NCBI GenBank assembly: GCA_045586905.1
Contig: JAZNBF010000110.1
Span: forward strand, 1 to 15,042
DNA length: 15,042 nucleotides
Direction of reading: 5' to 3'
Origin: RGIG1828 sp045586905
Lineage (GTDB): Bacteria; Bacillota; Clostridia; UMGS1810
Shown here: positions 7,357 through 15,042 of the stretch, piece by piece
Layout: every line of letters begins with the position of its first letter
How positions within the stretch are numbered: position 1 is the stretch's first letter
Made by a program: the position numbers and the translations under genes
Notes under the pieces: model-generated
The model's database searches: none
What the model was told of the DNA's origin: nothing
The model's input: the letters and a program-made list of their open reading frames with translations, nothing else

Positions 7357-8028
7357 TTAATATTCTTTTATGAAATTATCTATAATCTCTATCGACATTT
7401 CCGAGGCCTTAACTTTAAATGTGTTAAAATCCATTTCGTTTGCTCCGTCAGAGATTGTCCTCAGTGCAGCAAAATTCACATTGTTTACCATACACACCTG
7501 CGCTATTGCTCCGCCTTCCATTTCACAGGCAATAGCATCAAAATCTTTTGCAATTTTTCTTTTTGTCTCTTCACCACTCACAAACACATCGCCTGTTGCT
7601 ATTGTTCCGGACTTGGTGCTATGTCCTGATGAAACCTTTTCCAAAATGTCGCAGGCTCTTTTGTCACATTCAAAATGAATAACATTAACACCGTCCACCA
7701 TGCCTTTTGGCATGCCGAGAGGGGAAAGGTCAAAATCATGTTGCACACAAGATGTTCCTATCGCTACCGAAAGCACATCGAGCTCATCGGTAAGTGATCC
7801 TGCAACGCCTGAGTTTATGATGATTTCAGGATTATATCTGATTATCATAGCCTGAGCACAAAGTGCGGCATTAACCTTGCCGGGATTGCACATTGCACAC
7901 ACTACATCTTTGCCATATATCTTTCCGCTCACAAACTCAACAGAGGCAATTTCCTCGGTTACAGCATCTTCTATGAGATTTTTAATTCCTCTTGTTTCTA
8001 TTTCCATTGCACCAATTATGCCAATCAT
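7357..8028 (-). CDS. mtnN: 5'-methylthioadenosine/S-adenosylhomocysteine nucleosidase
   Basis: Hydrolyses the glycosidic bond of MTA and SAH, releasing adenine plus methylthioribose or S-ribosylhomocysteine. It removes SAM by-products and feeds the methyl cycle. 223 residues, starting MIGIIGAMEIE like the family. I chose the ATG at 8028 because GGAGGA (+ strand 8035-8040) lies 6 bases upstream. A longer in-frame start at 8088 would overlap the promoter -35 box and add 20 residues. Family hallmarks: E11 (equivalent to the Glu in GAMEEE), INSGVAGSL, TGDVFVSG, CEMEGGAIAQV with E171, and RTISDGAN with the catalytic general acid D194. Alone on the - strand between two + strand blocks, with its own promoter and a shared terminator. 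No luxS is visible nearby. Confidence 0.95.
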   Translation of the reverse strand: MIGIIGAMEIETRGIKNLIEDAVTEEIASVEFVSGKIYGKDVVCAMCNPGKVNAALCAQAMIIRYNPEIIINSGVAGSLTDELDVLSVAIGTSCVQHDFDLSPLGMPKGMVDGVNVIHFECDKRACDILEKVSSGHSTKSGTIATGDVFVSGEETKRKIAKDFDAIACEMEGGAIAQVCMVNNVNFAALRTISDGANEMDFNTFKVKASEMSIEIIDNFIKEY

Positions 8029-8059
8029 AAATAGTCCTCCATACATAAGATATATAATT

Positions 8060-8088
8060 ATGATAATAGAGAATACCCCGAAAGTCAA
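8060..8088 (-). promoter_or_regulatory. SigA-type promoter for mtnN
   Basis: On the - strand, -35 TTGACT (+ strand 8083-8088) and -10 TATCAT (+ strand 8060-8065) are separated by exactly 17 bases. Transcription would start near 8053, about 25 bases before the ATG, which leaves room for the SD only. Confidence 0.75.
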
Positions 8089-8128
8089 ATGAAAAATAAT
8101 AAAAGAAGAAAAAATTTCAAAAAAACTA

Positions 8129-8157
8129 TTGTTATAAAACGTTTTTTTTGCTATACT
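8129..8157 (+). promoter_or_regulatory. SigA-type promoter for secA-prfB
   Basis: The -35 TTGTTA (8129-8134) and -10 TATACT (8152-8157) have a 17-base spacer. A-rich tracts lie upstream (8090-8126). It points away from the mtnN promoter, with the two -35 boxes about 40 bases apart. Confidence 0.75.
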
Positions 8158-8196
8158 ATATGTTGATTGTGTGCTTGTAAAACGAGGTGAAATACA

Positions 8197-10932
8197 ATGA
8201 GTATAATTGAAAAAATATTCGGCACATACAGCTCAAGAGAAATTAAGCGCATAATGCCGCTTGTCAATAAAATCAATTCATTAGAGCCACAAATGAAAGC
8301 TCTTTCCGATGCTGAACTAAGAGCAAAAACAGACGAGTTCCGCTCACGTCTTGCATCGGGAGAAACTCTCGACTCGCTTCTTCCCGAAGCTTTTGCTGTT
8401 GTTCGTGAAGCGTCATGGCGAGTGCTCGGCATGAGACATTTCGATGTTCAGCTTATCGGTGGCATAGTTCTCCATCAGGGCAGAATTGCCGAAATGAAAA
8501 CAGGTGAAGGTAAAACACTTGTTGCCACGCTTCCCTGCTATCTCAATGCACTCGAGGGCAATGGTGTTCATGTTGTCACCGTCAATGACTACCTGGCCAA
8601 GCGTGACAGCGATCAGATGGGCAAAATTCATCGTTTCCTGGGCCTCACAGTTGGTCTTATCATACACGAAAAAACTCCTGCCGAAAGACGGGAAGCATAT
8701 GATTGCGATATCACATATGGCACCAACAACGAATTCGGCTTCGACTATCTTCGTGACAACATGGTCATATACAAAGAAGATGTTGTACAGTCAAAAGGGC
8801 ACAACTTTGCTGTGGTCGATGAAGTTGACTCCATCCTCATAGATGAAGCAAGAACTCCTCTCATAATTTCAGGTGTTGGTGATAAGTCAACCGAACTTTA
8901 TTCTGTTGCCGACCATTTCGCACGCTCTCTCAAAAAACTCAAAGTGGTTGAAACTGACGATAAACAACACAATGAAGACACCGATGCCGACTATATTGTC
9001 GATGAAAAGGCAAACACTGCAACCCTCACTGCCAATGGAATTAAGAAAGCAGAAAAAGCCTTCAATGTTGAAAATCTTTCCGATCCCGAAAACATCACTC
9101 TTCTTCACCACATCAATCAGGCAATAAGGGCTCACGGTGTAATGAACCGTGACATCGACTATGTGGTAAAGGATGGCGAGGTAATAATCGTCGACGAATT
9201 CACTGGGCGTCTCATGCATGGCAGAAGATATAACGACGGTCTCCATCAGGCGATTGAAGCAAAAGAGGGAGTGAAAATTGCCCACGAAAGCAAAACTTTA
9301 GCAACCATCACCTTCCAGAACTTTTTCCGCCTTTACACCAAACTCTCAGGCATGACAGGTACTGCCGAGACCGAGCAGGAAGAATTCAACGCAATCTACA
9401 ATCTCGACGTTGTTGTTATTCCCACCAATGAACCCATGGTAAGAAAAGACCATGCCGACAGTGTCTACAAAAACGAACTTGCCAAATTCAATGCAGTTGT
9501 CCGTCAGATAGAAGAATGTCATAAAAAAGGTCAGCCGGTTCTTGTGGGTACAGTTACCATCGAAAAATCCGAGCTTCTAAGCAAAATCCTCAGCCGAACA
9601 GGCATCAAACACGAAGTGCTGAACGCCAAATATCACGAAAAAGAGGCTGAAATAGTAGCTCAGGCCGGTAAAAAGGGTGCTGTCACCATTGCCACCAACA
9701 TGGCGGGCCGAGGCACCGATATCATGCTTGGTGGTAATGCCGAATTCCTTGCAAAAAAAGAAATGGAGCATCTTGGCTATACCCCCGAACTCATAATCGA
9801 AGCCACAGGCTTTTCCGAAACCGACGATGCCGATATCTTAGAGGCAAGAGCAAAATATAAAGAGCTTAATGACAAATATAAAGCAGAGATTCAGTCCGAA
9901 AGAGAAGACGTAATAAAAGCGGGTGGCCTCTTTATCATAGGCACCGAGCGCCACGAGTCACGTCGCATCGACAATCAGCTCCGTGGCCGATCAGGCCGAC
10001 AGGGCGATGTTGGTGAATCGAGATTCTATCTTTCCCTCGAAGATGACCTTCTCCGCAAATTCGGCTCCGACCGTCTGCGCTCCATGGTCGATTCACTCGG
10101 ACTTGGCGACAATGATGCCATAGAAGCAGGACTTCTCACATCTGCCATTGAAAGAGCTCAGCGCACCGTTGAGGGTAATAACTTCAAAGCCAGAAAGAAT
10201 GTCCTCGAATATGACAATGTCATGAATGTTCAGCGTAAGGTAATATATGCCGAACGTAACAAGGTGTTAAATGGCGGCGATTTCAAACATAGCTTCGAAA
10301 AACGCATTGCCGACTTTATCGACCTCACCGTCGACCAATATATCGCCGGCGAGCAGTATCCTGAGAACTGGAACATAACAGGTCTCATAGAATATCTCGA
10401 ACAGTTCTTTGTTCCAAAGGGTGCGCTTTCATTTACAGAATCTGAGATAGAAGAGCTCACTCGTGATGCCCTGACCGATAAAATCTGTGACATTGCAAAC
10501 GAGCAATATGCTCTCAAAGAAGAAGAGTTCGGCGCAGATGCACTTCGTGAAATTGAGCGCATCATCCTTCTTCGTGCAGTAGACAGCAAGTGGATGGATC
10601 ACATAGACGACATGGAGCGTCTCCGTCAGGGTATTGGCCTCAGAGCTTATGCACAGCGCGATCCCATCATCGAATATAAAGAAGAAGGCTACATCATGTA
10701 CGAAGCCATGCTTCAGGCCATCACCGAAGACATCATCCGTCTTCTCTTCCACGTAAGAGCCGAAAATAAGATTGAGCGTGAGCAGGTTGCAAAACCAACA
10801 TCGGCATCAGGCGGCTCATCTGATGGCACACTCGAGAAAAAACCTTTTGTACGTTCCGAACAGAAGGTAGGCAGAAATGATCCTTGCCCTTGTGGTTCAG
10901 GGTTAAAATACAAAAAATGTTGCGGCAAATAA
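8197..10932 (+). CDS. secA: Preprotein translocase subunit SecA
   Basis: Motor ATPase of the Sec system that pushes unfolded preproteins through SecYEG at the cytoplasmic membrane. 911 residues, a normal full length. Walker A is MKTGEGKT (100-107). Walker B/DEAD box is VVDEVD (206-211), followed by DEARTPLIISG. YVVKDGEVIIVDEFTGR marks the preprotein-crosslinking/NBD boundary. NBD2 has TNMAGRGTDIMLGG and the arginine-rich GTERHESRRIDNQLRGRSGRQGD. The helical scaffold/wing follows (SKWMDHIDDMERLRQGIGLR). The C-terminus carries a complete SEC-C zinc tail, NDPCPCGSGLKYKKCCGK (C897, C899, C908, C909), which binds SecB-like partners or membranes. GAGGTGA (8184-8190) lies 6 bases before the ATG. prfB begins 29 bases after its stop with no terminator, so the two form an operon. 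Confidence 0.98.
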   Translation: MSIIEKIFGTYSSREIKRIMPLVNKINSLEPQMKALSDAELRAKTDEFRSRLASGETLDSLLPEAFAVVREASWRVLGMRHFDVQLIGGIVLHQGRIAEMKTGEGKTLVATLPCYLNALEGNGVHVVTVNDYLAKRDSDQMGKIHRFLGLTVGLIIHEKTPAERREAYDCDITYGTNNEFGFDYLRDNMVIYKEDVVQSKGHNFAVVDEVDSILIDEARTPLIISGVGDKSTELYSVADHFARSLKKLKVVETDDKQHNEDTDADYIVDEKANTATLTANGIKKAEKAFNVENLSDPENITLLHHINQAIRAHGVMNRDIDYVVKDGEVIIVDEFTGRLMHGRRYNDGLHQAIEAKEGVKIAHESKTLATITFQNFFRLYTKLSGMTGTAETEQEEFNAIYNLDVVVIPTNEPMVRKDHADSVYKNELAKFNAVVRQIEECHKKGQPVLVGTVTIEKSELLSKILSRTGIKHEVLNAKYHEKEAEIVAQAGKKGAVTIATNMAGRGTDIMLGGNAEFLAKKEMEHLGYTPELIIEATGFSETDDADILEARAKYKELNDKYKAEIQSEREDVIKAGGLFIIGTERHESRRIDNQLRGRSGRQGDVGESRFYLSLEDDLLRKFGSDRLRSMVDSLGLGDNDAIEAGLLTSAIERAQRTVEGNNFKARKNVLEYDNVMNVQRKVIYAERNKVLNGGDFKHSFEKRIADFIDLTVDQYIAGEQYPENWNITGLIEYLEQFFVPKGALSFTESEIEELTRDALTDKICDIANEQYALKEEEFGADALREIERIILLRAVDSKWMDHIDDMERLRQGIGLRAYAQRDPIIEYKEEGYIMYEAMLQAITEDIIRLLFHVRAENKIEREQVAKPTSASGGSSDGTLEKKPFVRSEQKVGRNDPCPCGSGLKYKKCCGK

Positions 10933-10961
10933 AACGACAACACATAAAGGGGTGACTTATA

Positions 10962-12087
10962 TTGTTACAGTATGATGAATACAAAATTGAACTTCAGAAT
11001 ATGGAAGACAGTATAAACGATTTGAGGGATTCACTTTGACATCGCTTCAGCGATAGCAAAAATAGAAGAACTTGAAGCTCAGGCTGCACAGCCGGGCTTC
11101 TGGGATGATCCCGAAGAAAGTCAGAAAGTACTGCAAAAAACAAAAGCATTGAAAAACAAAGTTGAAAAGTATGATTCACTTCATAGCCTCTATGAAGACA
11201 CTTTGGTGCTCATTGATATGGCAAATATGGAAGACGATGAGAGTTTTCTCGATGAGGTCACTGCCTCTGTAAAAGAAATCAAATCCAAAACAGAAGAAAT
11301 GACTCTCGAAACTCTTCTCTCAGGTGACTATGACAAGAATAATGCCATTCTCACTCTCCATCCGGGCGCAGGCGGCACAGAAGCACAAGACTGGACCGAT
11401 ATGCTCCTTCGTATGTACACACGCTGGGCAGAAAGACGCAATTTCAGTGTTGAAACCATGGACTATCTCCCCGGTGATGAAGCCGGCGTGAAAAGCGTTA
11501 CACTTCTCATTTCGGGCGAAAATGCCTATGGCTATCTCAAATGCGAAAAGGGCGTTCACCGTCTTGTTCGTATTTCACCGTTCGATGCGTCGGGCAGACG
11601 ACACACATCCTTTGCATCAGCTGAGGTTATGCCCGAAATCGATGACGATGTTCAGATTGAAATCAATCCCGATGAGCTTCGCGTCGATACCTATCGTGCA
11701 AGTGGCGCAGGGGGTCAGCATGTAAACAAAACAAGCTCTGCCATCCGTATAACCCACATTCCCACTGGCATAGTTGTTGCCTGTCAGAATGAACGCTCAC
11801 AGCACAAAAACAGAGACTATGCAATGAAAATGCTCAAAGCAAAACTCATTGAACTCAAAGAAAAAGAAAATCAGGAAAAGCTCGACGATCTCAAAGGCGA
11901 GCAGAAAGAAATTGCCTGGGGCAGTCAGATCCGTTCCTATGTGTTCCATCCCTATAACCTTGCCAAAGACCATCGCACAGGCTATGAAATGGGCAATATC
12001 GGTGCAGTAATGGACGGCGACATAGACGGATTTATCAATGAATATCTGAGACGCGCAAGTCTTGGCACTCTAGGTCAGGTAGACTAA
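10962..12087 (+). CDS. prfB: Peptide chain release factor 2, made by programmed +1 frameshift
   Basis: RF2 recognises UGA and UAA stops and triggers peptidyl-tRNA hydrolysis on the ribosome. The gene is in two frames: 10962-11036 (25 codons from TTG) ends at in-frame TGA 11037-11039, and 11038-12087 continues in the +1 frame, giving 374 residues. The TTG start is supported by AAAGGGG just upstream (10947-10953) and the family-like MLQYDEYKIELQNMED. After the shift the protein reads DIASAIAKIEELEAQ. The anticodon-like tripeptide SPF falls at 205-207 and the catalytic GGQ at 250-252, the same numbers as in E. coli RF2, which confirms the recoded reading. The family PGFWDD segment is present. 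A conventional caller would start it at ATG 11149 and lose about 62 residues. Follows secA, as is common in Firmicutes, and ends at a terminator. Confidence 0.96.
11024..11040 (+). other. RF2 programmed +1 ribosomal frameshift site
   Basis: The slippery CTT (11034-11036) is followed by TGA (11037-11039) and C (11040), the classic CTT-TGA-C. An SD-like GAGGG (11024-11028) lies 5 bases upstream of CTT. In the known mechanism, low RF2 slows termination at the poor UGAC context and the ribosome slips to GAC, giving autoregulation. The internal SD here is weaker and slightly farther away than the textbook AGGGGG at 3 bases. Confidence 0.93.
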
Positions 12088-12091
12088 TAAC

Positions 12092-12127
12092 AAAAAAACA
12101 GACAAGATTTTTCTTGTCTGTTTTTTT
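12092..12127. terminator. Bidirectional terminator between prfB and the GH20 genes
   Basis: CAGACAAGA (12099-12107) pairs with TCTTGTCTG (12112-12120) across a TTTT loop, flanked by A7 on the left and T7 on the right. It serves prfB on the + strand (stop 12087) and the GH20 gene on the - strand (stop codon 12139-12141). Confidence 0.92.
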
Positions 12128-12138
12128 ATGGGTTTATA

Positions 12139-13608
12139 TTATCTTTCCTGAATGATTCTCGACACATGCGGAATAAGTGATCCCTGTTTTGTAATGTATT
12201 CAGTATATGTGCATACACGCTTGATGTTCCACACTCTCTCCGACATTGTAAGGAGATTTTCCATCACCTTGTTGATTTCCTGCTCATATGTCTGTTCCCA
12301 CGAACACATCATAGCACCAACGACTTTTTCGGTAGGTGATACGGTGATGGGGTTGAGTGTTGCATAAGATGCAGGGGACCAGTTGATCCACTTGTATACA
12401 TTCCAATCAAGAATATCCTTTGTGCCAAAGAAGGTTTTATCTCTTGCAACATCAAATGCATTGAACGAGCTTGGTATAACATACACCGGTTTCCACGATG
12501 CATTAATAATTCTGAACCCATCCTCGAGAAGATCATCGGCACAGTTATAAAATGACTCCCAGGCTATTATAATCGACTCTTTTGGAATGTAGTGTGAATA
12601 TTCTTTCGGGAACCCTTCCCAGATTATAGGGGTTTTACCTATGGAAACTACATAGCTTGCAACTCTGCCTATAAATTCGCAGAAAAGCTCGTGCCCGTCT
12701 TTGATGTTTTTCTTTTTCATATACTCACGACAGGTACCGCATAGGTGCCATAGCTCATCAGCAGCTTCATCTCCACCAATGTCAATGTATGGGCTATCAG
12801 GGAACATTTCGGCGATTTCATTGATTATGGTGTATGTAGCCTTTTCGCATTCTTCGCTTCCCGCGCACATAAGAGATGATACCGATACGCTGATACCGGC
12901 TTCTGTCACGATGTTTTCTTTAATCCCTTCATCATATTTGTTCCCAAATATTTCCGGATAAGCTTTCACAAACTGCCCTGCATGACCTGGATATTCATAT
13001 TCCGGCACGAGTATAATGCCGTGCTTTTTTGCATATTTGCAAAGCTTTTCAATCTGTTCAAAGGTGTAGTGCTTATTTTTTGTGGGGAGGTTTGGAAAGG
13101 CTTTAGAAGGAAGTGTGTATATCTGATCATCCATAAAATGAAGATGAAGATATTTGATTTTGTAAAGGAAACAAAGATCTACGAAACTCAGAAGTTGTCT
13201 GAATGGGTGCCACTCACGACCAAGGTCAGCCATGAATGCACGGTATTCTTTGTCTGCATAGTCAAAAATTTCAAATTCCGGAAGGTTAAAGCCTCCTTTT
13301 GTTGATGCCATAAGATGAACAATCGAAGCTGCAGCATAACACATACCCTCATAATCAGATGCATAAGCACGCAGGGAATCTGTATGTTCAAGCCTGTATT
13401 CGCCTTTTTTCAAAGAATCATCACGGTAAAGCTCAATACCGCCTTTTTCATCTTTGAGTTCTTCATTTGATGCACGATACATATAGTCTTTAATGATTTC
13501 AGCTATATCTTCCCATTCTTTGTCATAAGTAATGATACTGGATTTAACAGTTGAAATTTTTTCTTCATTGATAGTATATTTTTTTGGGGTGGGGAGTAAT
13601 TTCAGCAT
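12139..13608 (-). CDS. Beta-N-acetylhexosaminidase, GH20 (copy 1)
   Basis: A 489-residue glycoside hydrolase family 20 enzyme expected to release terminal N-acetylhexosamine by substrate-assisted catalysis. It begins with a short GH20b-like domain (about 1-110, starting MLKLLPTPKKY), then the TIM barrel. Visible landmarks are LHLHFMDDQ (154-162), the VPEYEYPGHAG segment (201-211), the catalytic pair D280-E281 in IGGDEA, and active-site-type tryptophans W330, W350 and W437. There is no signal peptide, so it probably works in the cytoplasm on imported sugars. Cysteines 248, 254, 290 and 293 (the last two as CxxC) are shared with copy 2 and recall the HexD-like subgroup. Oddity: the residue four before the catalytic Asp, usually His, is Asp (D276). 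GAAAGGA (+ strand 13618-13624) is the SD, 9 bases before the ATG and straddling the end of copy 2. Only 16 bases separate the two genes, so they are co-transcribed. Confidence 0.92.
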   Translation of the reverse strand: MLKLLPTPKKYTINEEKISTVKSSIITYDKEWEDIAEIIKDYMYRASNEELKDEKGGIELYRDDSLKKGEYRLEHTDSLRAYASDYEGMCYAAASIVHLMASTKGGFNLPEFEIFDYADKEYRAFMADLGREWHPFRQLLSFVDLCFLYKIKYLHLHFMDDQIYTLPSKAFPNLPTKNKHYTFEQIEKLCKYAKKHGIILVPEYEYPGHAGQFVKAYPEIFGNKYDEGIKENIVTEAGISVSVSSLMCAGSEECEKATYTIINEIAEMFPDSPYIDIGGDEAADELWHLCGTCREYMKKKNIKDGHELFCEFIGRVASYVVSIGKTPIIWEGFPKEYSHYIPKESIIIAWESFYNCADDLLEDGFRIINASWKPVYVIPSSFNAFDVARDKTFFGTKDILDWNVYKWINWSPASYATLNPITVSPTEKVVGAMMCSWEQTYEQEINKVMENLLTMSERVWNIKRVCTYTEYITKQGSLIPHVSRIIQER

Positions 13609-13624
13609 ATCGTAGTTTCCTTTC

Positions 13625-15042
13625 TTATCTGTCCTGAATTATACGTGAAACATGGGCAATAAGTGTGCCTTGCTTTGCAATATATTCATCGTATGTGCAC
13701 ACTCTTTCGATGTTCCATACTCTTTCCGACATTGTAAGGAGATTTTCCATAACCTTATTGATTTCCTGCTCATATGTCTGTTCCCACGAACACATCATAG
13801 CACCTATGATGTCATCAGTGGGAGAGATTCTGATTGGGTTGAGAGTAGATTTCGATGCAGGCAACCAATTGCTCCATGAGTATATGTTCCAGTCAAGTAT
13901 TTCCTTTGTTCCAAAGAGAGCTTTATCTCTGGCGATATCGAGAGCATTGAACGAAATAGGCACAATATACATTGGTTTCCACGATGCATTTATAACTTTG
14001 AAACCGTCTGCAAGCAAATCGTATGAATAGTTATAAAGTGACTCCCAAGCTATGACGATTGTTTCTTTTGGTATGTAGTGCGAATATTCTTTCGAAAATC
14101 CTTCCCATACGATAGGCGTTTTTCCGAGAGAAAGCACATATTCGGCAATTCTGCCCACATATTCACAGTATAGCTCGTGTTCATCTTTGATGCCTTTTTC
14201 TTTCATATAATTTCGACATGTTTCACAAGAATTCCAAAGTCCGATCGCAGCTTCGTCCCCACCAATATGAATATAAGGACTGTCAGGGAACATATCGGCA
14301 ATTTCTTTTAAAATGGCTTTTGCACCATCTGTGCATTTTTCGCTGCCTGCACATATAAGAGATGTTACCGATACTTTAATGCCACCGGGTAATGTGTGTA
14401 TGCCCTCAACCCCCTCGTCATATTTGTTGCCAAACACTTCGGGATAAATCTTTGTATATTGAGTGGCATGTCCGGGGCATTCATACTCAGGCACCAAAAT
14501 GATGCCACGTTTCTTTGCATATTCATTAAGCTTTTCAATCTGGTCAAAAGTGTAGTGCTTGCCTTTGGTGGCGAGGTCAGGAAAAGCTTTTGAGGGCAGA
14601 GTTTCAAGCTGATTGTCCATAAAATGAAGCTGAAGATATTTGATTTTGTAAAGGAAACAAAGATCAACATAACTAAGTAGCTGACGAAATGGATGCCACT
14701 GACGTGCAAGGTCAATCATAAATCCACGGTATTCTTTGTCTGCATAGTCAAAAATCTTAAGCTCGGGAAGATTAAATCCTGTTTTTTTAGATGCCAAAAG
14801 ATGAACAATTGATGCCGATGCATAACACATGCCTTCATAATCAGATGCATAAGCTTTAAGGGCATCTGTGTGCTCAAGTCTGTATTCGCCACTCTTTAAA
14901 GAGTCATCACGATAAAGCTCAATACCACCTTTTTCTATTGTAAGTTCTTCGTCTGTTGCAAGATTTATATAATCTTTTATAATATCAACACAATTTACCC
15001 ATTCTTTGTCAAAAGTAAAAATAGAAGATTTTACTTTTGATA
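13625..15042 (-). CDS. Beta-N-acetylhexosaminidase, GH20 (copy 2; N-terminus beyond window)
   Basis: Paralog of copy 1, upstream in the same transcription unit. The frame stays open to the right edge; translation there (SKVKSSIFTFDKEW) aligns to residue 19 of copy 1, so only about 18 N-terminal codons are missing. An internal ATG at 14830 is not the start. The catalytic pair lies in YIHIGGDEA, with the canonical His retained, unlike copy 1. Other sites are shared: LQLHFMDNQ (D to N in the second acid relative to copy 1), PEYECPGHA, the CxxC, the same tryptophans, and the C-terminal SWEQTYEQ block. By eye the proteins are about 70-75% identical with no gaps. No transport or regulatory gene for the substrate is visible. 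Its promoter must lie outside the window. GH20 assignment is secure; exact sugar preference (GlcNAc or GalNAc) is not. Confidence 0.92.
   Translation of the reverse strand, partial: SKVKSSIFTFDKEWVNCVDIIKDYINLATDEELTIEKGGIELYRDDSLKSGEYRLEHTDALKAYASDYEGMCYASASIVHLLASKKTGFNLPELKIFDYADKEYRGFMIDLARQWHPFRQLLSYVDLCFLYKIKYLQLHFMDNQLETLPSKAFPDLATKGKHYTFDQIEKLNEYAKKRGIILVPEYECPGHATQYTKIYPEVFGNKYDEGVEGIHTLPGGIKVSVTSLICAGSEKCTDGAKAILKEIADMFPDSPYIHIGGDEAAIGLWNSCETCRNYMKEKGIKDEHELYCEYVGRIAEYVLSLGKTPIVWEGFSKEYSHYIPKETIVIAWESLYNYSYDLLADGFKVINASWKPMYIVPISFNALDIARDKALFGTKEILDWNIYSWSNWLPASKSTLNPIRISPTDDIIGAMMCSWEQTYEQEINKVMENLLTMSERVWNIERVCTYDEYIAKQGTLIAHVSRIIQDR

Larger units (their letters stand above)
12139..15042 (-). 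repeat. Tandem gene duplication with a 1486-base period
   Basis: Matched points in the two GH20 genes always differ by 1486 bases: the stop codons (12139/13625), the CGACATTGTA segment (12241/13727), TATTTGATTTTG (13151/14637), CGGTATTCTTTG (13241/14727) and the codon for residue 19 (13554/15040). The unit is therefore one 1470-base gene plus the 16-base spacer, with no net indels since duplication. The start of copy 2 is predicted about 52 bases past the right edge. Confidence 0.9.

Noticed and set aside
8029..8088. Longer mtnN start at 8088 with a hydrophobic N-terminus that looks like a signal peptide
   Set aside because: This segment is the promoter and leader: it contains the -10 box and overlaps the -35. 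GGAGGA precedes the internal ATG, and the family begins MIGIIGAME.
11037..11039. prfB as a pseudogene broken by TGA
   Set aside because: The TGA sits in the classic CTT-TGA-C recoding context at codon 26, and the downstream frame is fully conserved.
12152..15000. Several + strand open frames of 65-121 codons opposite the GH20 genes
   Set aside because: They lie antisense to well-conserved coding frames, recur in both copies only because the genes are duplicated, lack SDs and resemble no family.

Overview
The window looks like core chromosome of a low-to-moderate-GC Gram-positive anaerobe. By eye GC is roughly 40-45%, Shine-Dalgarno (SD) sequences are strong, promoters are SigA-type, and terminators are intrinsic. 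My best guess is a gut-type member of the Clostridia (Oscillospiraceae-like). This rests on gene style and is low confidence below class level. I see no mobile element, CRISPR array, tRNA, rRNA or defence island.

Layout. The left edge carries the 3' part of an acetate kinase gene (ackA) with an apparent one-base frameshift near base 30, closed by a terminator. A WYL-domain transcriptional regulator follows. Next is the translation and RNA-turnover pair rpsO-pnp, with its own SigA promoter, a structured leader and a hairpin between the two genes. ftsH (membrane ATP-dependent zinc protease) and a patatin-like lipid hydrolase then form a + strand pair, ending at a bidirectional terminator shared with mtnN (MTA/SAH nucleosidase, - strand). 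mtnN and secA are divergently transcribed from two clear promoters in a 168-base gap. secA is followed at once by prfB, which starts at TTG and needs the RF2 programmed +1 frameshift at CTT-TGA-C. A second bidirectional terminator separates prfB from two - strand GH20 beta-N-acetylhexosaminidase paralogs. The second of these runs off the right edge.

How the genes fit together. Most are housekeeping: acetate/ATP production (AckA), ribosome assembly and mRNA decay (S15, PNPase), membrane protein quality control (FtsH), protein export (SecA), termination (RF2) and methyl-cycle salvage (MtnN). The GH20 pair is the accessory part: cytoplasmic-looking enzymes for removing terminal N-acetylhexosamine from imported sugars. 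The two copies align with a constant 1486-base offset and no indels over about 1.4 kb, so they are a tandem duplication. One near-identical C-terminal tract suggests partial homogenisation.

I did not find an undescribed system. The points most worth a second look are the GH20 tandem (conversion tract, diverged active-site neighbourhood, conserved cysteines), the rpsO leader, the prfB recoding site, and the ackA frameshift.
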